Part shown: one piece after another, positions 60,101-64,000 of the stretch | Layout: each line of letters begins with the position of its first letter | How positions within the stretch are numbered: the stretch's first letter is position 1 | Assembly (NCBI GenBank): GCA_005765155.1 | Contig: VCCP01000006.1 | Coordinates: 1,934,501 to 1,998,500 of the forward strand | Source of the DNA: Zelopaecilomyces penicillatus | Taxonomy: Eukaryota > Ascomycota > Sordariomycetes > Hypocreales > Pseudodiploosporaceae | Direction: 5' to 3' | Length of the DNA: 64,000 bases | Notes under the pieces: generated by a model | Seen by the model: only the letters and a program-made list of their open reading frames with translations | Database searches by the model: none | Told to the model about the DNA's origin: nothing | Made by a program: the position numbers and the translations under genes

Positions 60101-60452
60101 GCTTCCCCTTCTTGCGATGCGCGAGAAGATGGCCCGCACAGTCTCTCGCGGGAGTCTGGAATGGATACACATGGCACTCGCCCGTGCGTGGCGCTTCGAA
60201 GGCAGCGCGCCCCGTTCCTATCGCTTCACCGTCGGTTCTCGCTGGCGACAGGGCTTTCTCGGTCGCATCGACCTGTTCGACCTAGGAGCCACGATGGACA
60301 TTGCAGGCCTCAATGCCTGCGCCCTCGCCAAGGACATTGATGTTGGCGATCAGTTCGAGGTGGAGCTCGCTGACGTGAATGTGCATTCGCGGCAGATCCT
60401 CGTCAAGGCTCTGAGGTATCTCGGTGACGGCAAGCAGCAGCAGCAGCTATAA
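57186..60452 (+). CDS. cyt-4: mitochondrial RNase II-family exoribonuclease (CYT-4/Dss1), 1049 aa
   Basis: Three exons: 57186-57335, 57397-57770 and 57827-60452. Introns GTCAGT/TAG (phase 0) and GTATGA/AAG (phase 2) were chosen because they restore PLFAIYLGSFGDRNHFYAVN in frame. The N-terminus is Arg/Ser-rich without acids (MLAILRSSSRPYVCQRC), a mitochondrial presequence. The RNB catalytic domain starts near residue 548 with FAIDGPSTMVIDDGISLE and continues to about 900 (SPLRRFSDLLVHWQIHAAL, the conserved RNB end with active-site Arg). An S1-like fold ends the protein. Homologues degrade and process mitochondrial RNA as part of the degradosome with the Suv3 helicase. One of the four metal-site acids is Val here (see findings). 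A weaker ATG at 57192 is an alternative start. Confidence 0.93.
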
Positions 60453-61810
60453 AGCACACCTACCTTGCTCTGTGGAGCCGGGAGCAGAGAAGCCTGCATC
60501 CCGACTCAAGGGTGAGGTGGGTTCGACGAACATGGGAAGAACAGCGCAGGGCGCATGCGGGCGCAGTGAACTATTGAATCCCAGTCCCGAAACGATGCGC
60601 AGCCGAGTCTGGTATAGTGGCAGTTAGACCGCCTGACGCCGGACTAATGCCGATGCCTACGACTTTTCCTTCTCTCCCCATCATTTTGGGATTTCCCCAC
60701 ACTACCCCGGATTTTGTTGAGCCACGATGCCTTCTTTCGTCATGGACGGAGGCCCCCCCCTTGAGCACGGCCGTTTAAATGGCCTTTGTTGTACGTGTAC
60801 TTGTACTTTTACACCTATTGTTGGATTGACTACGTGGCCCGACGTGAATAGAGAGTAGAACACGGCATAAAGCTATCCAATAAACAGAAAGCTCACACAG
60901 CTTTCGCTCAACCCCACCCATGAAAATGGCGGTGATCGTCACCCCCTTTCCTTGTTCGTCAGCCGCAGTCGTGGTTACATCACTGAGGTCATGGCTCGTT
61001 GGCTGAACTTGATGGATTGAATTATCCACTTGCCTGTAGTACTGTGTTTCCCTATGTACAAGCAGATCCCTGGCAGATCCCTTAATGGTCAGCTGCCAGA
61101 CCCCTAACCCATTCCCCTTGTTCCGTCATAATGCTCCACATGACCACACTTTTGATTTTTAGAAACGATAGAAAACCAATGCACACATAACGCCAACCGT
61201 CCAAGCCTATCACCCTTTTTTCCGGTAGTATCCAAATCCTAATACCCTAGCCGCCAGGCTGACTTGAAACAAAAGTACAAGCAAGGAAAACGTATCTTTT
61301 ACCATAATTCCCGGGACAATCGAAGCCCATGCCACTTAAAAGCAATAGCAACTATAAAAAAGCAAGGAGCCAAGATGTCATCAAGGCGGAAGACCTCACG
61401 GGCCAACACCTCGTGACTTGCTTGGCACGTTGCGGCCAATATTATTTTTGTTTTTCTAGGAGCCACATCAAATGGGTCGCTCAGAATCCCCCCACGTCAT
61501 TTGAGGAAATGTGGCAAACCGAAAACAGGAAAGATGAAACTTATTGAAACCCCCAAAACTCCGATCCTGGCCAATTCTTATTGGATGAAGACGTGAATTT
61601 ATGCGTATGCTATATGGGTTGCATGTTTGCTCTGGATGGCCAAATAATGCCCATTAATGAAATCCAGAGCCAATGAATTTGAAGACACAAATCCAGGTTG
61701 CTGAAAAAGAATATCGAAAAGGCGTAATGCGCGCTATGCGCGCTATGCAGTGCAGGCGTAGACACTTTGGATACCCGTAATGCACAGCGTTGAGCCATTG
61801 GAAACTTGCG
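60453..61810. other. convergent intergenic region
   Basis: About 1.4 kb between the 3' ends of cyt-4 (+) and REG1 (-). Contains CAG repeats at the end of the cyt-4 frame (60433-60447), a direct GCGCTAT duplication at about 61731-61746 and AT-rich sequence. No gene is seen. Confidence 0.5.
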
Positions 61811-63607
61811 TTACTTTCGCCAACCAACATTCCAGATAACGTGTGCAATGTCTCGTGCTGTATTAACAGTGTCAATAACCCGACCAAAAATTCCGTCTCC
61901 TGAAGACGGGTCGCCTTCTTCATATGGCATAAACATCCCCGACGGTGTGCGCCGCATGCCCTCCGGCTCGTCAAAGAGACTACCAGAAGATGTTGATCTT
62001 TGTAATCCACCGCTGCCGGTTTCCGATGGGGATCGCCAACCTGAATTTGGGCTGAGGATACCATCACCAAGATCCTCTTCATTTTCATCGAAGAAGAACC
62101 TTGTCGACTGTTTGGCTGGTCGTAGTGTTTCTTGTGACGAAGACGGTGACAAAATGGGGCTGCGAGACACTCCAGTACTGTGCTTCATGGCCGTATCCTG
62201 AGAGCCGGGGCTGTCTGCTAGATATTTCAACGTCGTTGATGGAAGCTTAGCGATAATCTTGCTGTCTGCCGGGGTAGACTTCTTGGAACGCTTCTTAGTT
62301 GCAGGCACCCGCTTCTTCGATCTCACTCGTTTCATCATCACACCGTCGTCGGACCCACTTTCCTCGCCAAATGGATCGGTGTCAATGTCCTCGTCATCGT
62401 CGCACTTCACATCAACTGCAATACATTGCTCTACTTGTTCGTTGAAATGAATGTGCTTCCGCTCGGTACAAGGCGATGTAATACTGGATGATTCCGTTGA
62501 CGTAGTCCAATCAGTGCTATTCTCGTGGCTCATTCTCCTACTCGAAAATGAAAATGTGACATAATCTGTATTGGATCGCCCAATGCCAGGTCGCATAATG
62601 CCTCTCGTCTCCTGAGCATGCACAGCTGCGGTCGCCTGCTTAAGTAAAGAGGCAGATGATAGTGACCTCTGCAACATAACCTCTGACATGCTCCTTTTCT
62701 TGAGAATGGGCTTCTTGTTAAGGTTAATAAGGGAGTCTGATTTTGAAAGCGTCAGGCTGGATGGTTCTGTCTGAGTCGAGTACAAATGACTCGCTCCAGA
62801 TTGTAGAGGACCATAGAGCCATGTCACATCGCAATCCTTGAGCCTGTGCAAAAAGTTCCCAGTCAGCAGCCGTCCATAGAAACTGGAGTGGAGTAGTACG
62901 GATGCCTACCAGTTTAAAGCCTCTGGGGAAATGGTCCTCAGATTATTCTTGGACTTCATCCAGGTTCTCCAAGACGCATTTTCCAATCTAGCACTGTTTG
63001 GAAATTCCCCCCTCTTGGATACGATATATCTCCATGAAGACCAAATATCTTCCTCTCTCCAGTCATGAGATAGATAGTCAACCTGCCTTGAAGGTCGGCT
63101 GCTTACTGCAGTGTCATCTTCTGCATGCTCAACCAGTTCCGGTGTATCTGGTCTTGAGGTACTGCCAGATTCGTCTTGGTCGGTTGGCGAAACGGTGTAA
63201 GAGTCACCTGTGCGCGGGCTGGGAGGAGGCTCTAGATTTTCATCAGGGTGGAGGTCAGGGTGAATGTAAAGCTTCTCTGGGGAAAATGGTGGCAAGCCAA
63301 AGTGGTCTTCGGGAGATTCGTCAATAGCTAATGTCTCATCGTAGTCCGAGGCAATGGAGAAATTTGTGGCAGGTGTGGAGGCATAGGATAGGTCTGATGC
63401 TTCTGCGTGGGCTGTGCGGGGAGATGAAGGGGCGGAGGACCGGTCGGAATCAGAATATGATTTGGATGAAGGTTGATATGAGTCGTTTATATCAGAGGTG
63501 TGGTGATATGTGGAATGTGCACCAACGAGCTTTGACTGTGAGTGGGAGCGCCGCATGGAGGTGTTCATGAAGTAACCGCTGTCTTCGTTGGAAAGAACCA
63601 CAGCCAT
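61811..63607 (-). CDS. REG1: Reg1-type protein phosphatase 1 regulatory subunit, 576 aa
   Basis: Two minus-strand exons, 62910-63607 and 61811-62843, joined across a GTAGGC/CAG intron that splits Trp in ALNWLKDC. A conserved fungal block around residues 185-245 ([25 protein letters not shown]) is the GATA_AreA/DUF1752 module also found in Reg1. At about residue 361 the sequence KHIHFNEQVEQCIAVD matches Reg1 and contains the RVxF-like PP1-docking motif (HIHF). The rest is Ser-rich and disordered, with a basic stretch (MMKRVRSKKRVPATKKRSKK). In yeast, Reg1 directs Glc7 to Snf1 and glucose-repressed targets. The same thread of glucose signalling is served here by creB and adenylate cyclase. Confidence 0.9.
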
Positions 63608-64000
63608 GCTGAATGATGGGGGGGGGGGGGGGGGGGGGGGGCGCAGCGCGAATCGACTCTAATTTCGTGACAACATCAGACTTCTGTCAGCGGGGATCAG
63701 AAGCCTATGGGCGAAGGTCGTGAAGGTTACGGGAAAATTCCGAGGAGAGGGGATTCTTGCTGCTCAGAGGCGGTATTTGAGTGTTGGGCTTAAGTGTATC
63801 TGAACTACTGTTGACAAATGGTGGCTTCGTACAAATGCGGTGTTGAGCTAGAGGTGTGGTGTAGGTGGGGGAGAGGCGACTCTGGGGCCAGAAACTGAGC
63901 CGGGAAAAAACGAAAGTAGGCGCAAGAGAAAAGCAGCAGCGTGGTTGACACAGTCGTCGAAGTCTGGGAGCGTGGCAGAAACTGGAGATGGTGGAGAGAG
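63608..64000. other. 5' leader and promoter of REG1
   Basis: Non-coding sequence upstream of the REG1 ATG, cut by the window edge. It starts with a poly-G run 10 bp from the start codon; otherwise purine-rich on the + strand (pyrimidine-rich in the transcript), as common for fungal leaders. Confidence 0.5.
63618..63641. repeat. G24 homopolymer next to the REG1 start codon
   Basis: Twenty-four G's on the + strand, so C24 in the REG1 transcript leader, ending 10 bp upstream of the ATG. Runs this long are often mis-sized in assemblies. Confidence 0.8.

Overview
The window is nuclear DNA of a filamentous ascomycete (Pezizomycotina). Genes are dense and carry few, short (about 40-220 nt) GT-AG introns. 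The gene set is typical of that group: CreB deubiquitinase, a 2181-residue RA/LRR/PP2C/cyclase adenylate cyclase, a Reg1-type PP1 regulator, a CYT-4/Dss1 exoribonuclease, a fungal PSI-domain membrane protein and an RTC4-domain protein. The overall look suggests Sordariomycetes, perhaps Hypocreales, but I cannot fix the genus by reading alone. I found no CRISPR array, transposon, rRNA gene or convincing tRNA gene.

Layout. 0-7 kb: a possible partial 3' gene end, a lipocalin-like protein, a small CBS-domain protein, the mitochondrial phosphate carrier and, convergent with it, a P-loop sulfotransferase-like protein with a C-terminal hydrophobic anchor. 8.0-10.5 kb: an accessory pocket with two small secreted-protein genes, one intact with a beta/gamma-crystallin-like look and one broken by an in-frame TAA. 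10.5-21 kb: creB, with a long pyrimidine-rich upstream region, then ALG12, whose reading frame is broken in an A10 tract directly after the start codon. 21.7-28.6 kb: adenylate cyclase. 31.5-33.3 kb: argininosuccinate lyase. 36-38.4 kb: an intracellular GH13 oligo-1,6-glucosidase-type enzyme. 38.7-45 kb: RTC4, dynamitin, molybdopterin synthase small subunit and a PSI-domain protein. 45.5-54 kb: a large disordered orphan protein, the complex II assembly factor SDHAF1, a fumarylacetoacetate-hydrolase family enzyme and an RBR ubiquitin ligase. 54.6-56.1 kb: a second accessory pocket with a CBM14 chitin-binding secreted protein whose expected ATG reads ATC, and a small Cys-containing orphan ORF. 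56.2-63.6 kb: GAR transformylase, a mitochondrial RNase II-family exonuclease and Reg1.

Functional threads. Several genes belong to glucose and nutrient signalling (creB, adenylate cyclase, REG1, the alpha-glucosidase) or mitochondrial function (phosphate carrier, SDHAF1, cyt-4). They are not arranged as a cluster, and no secondary-metabolite cluster is visible. I found no clearly new multi-gene system. The most interesting signals are the lesions in small secreted-protein genes, the ALG12 start-proximal frameshift, a 14-nt micro-exon that splits the creB catalytic Cys codon, and a substituted metal-site residue in the exoribonuclease. All gene models were built by eye from splice consensus, reading phase and protein-family resemblance; none is supported by transcripts here.
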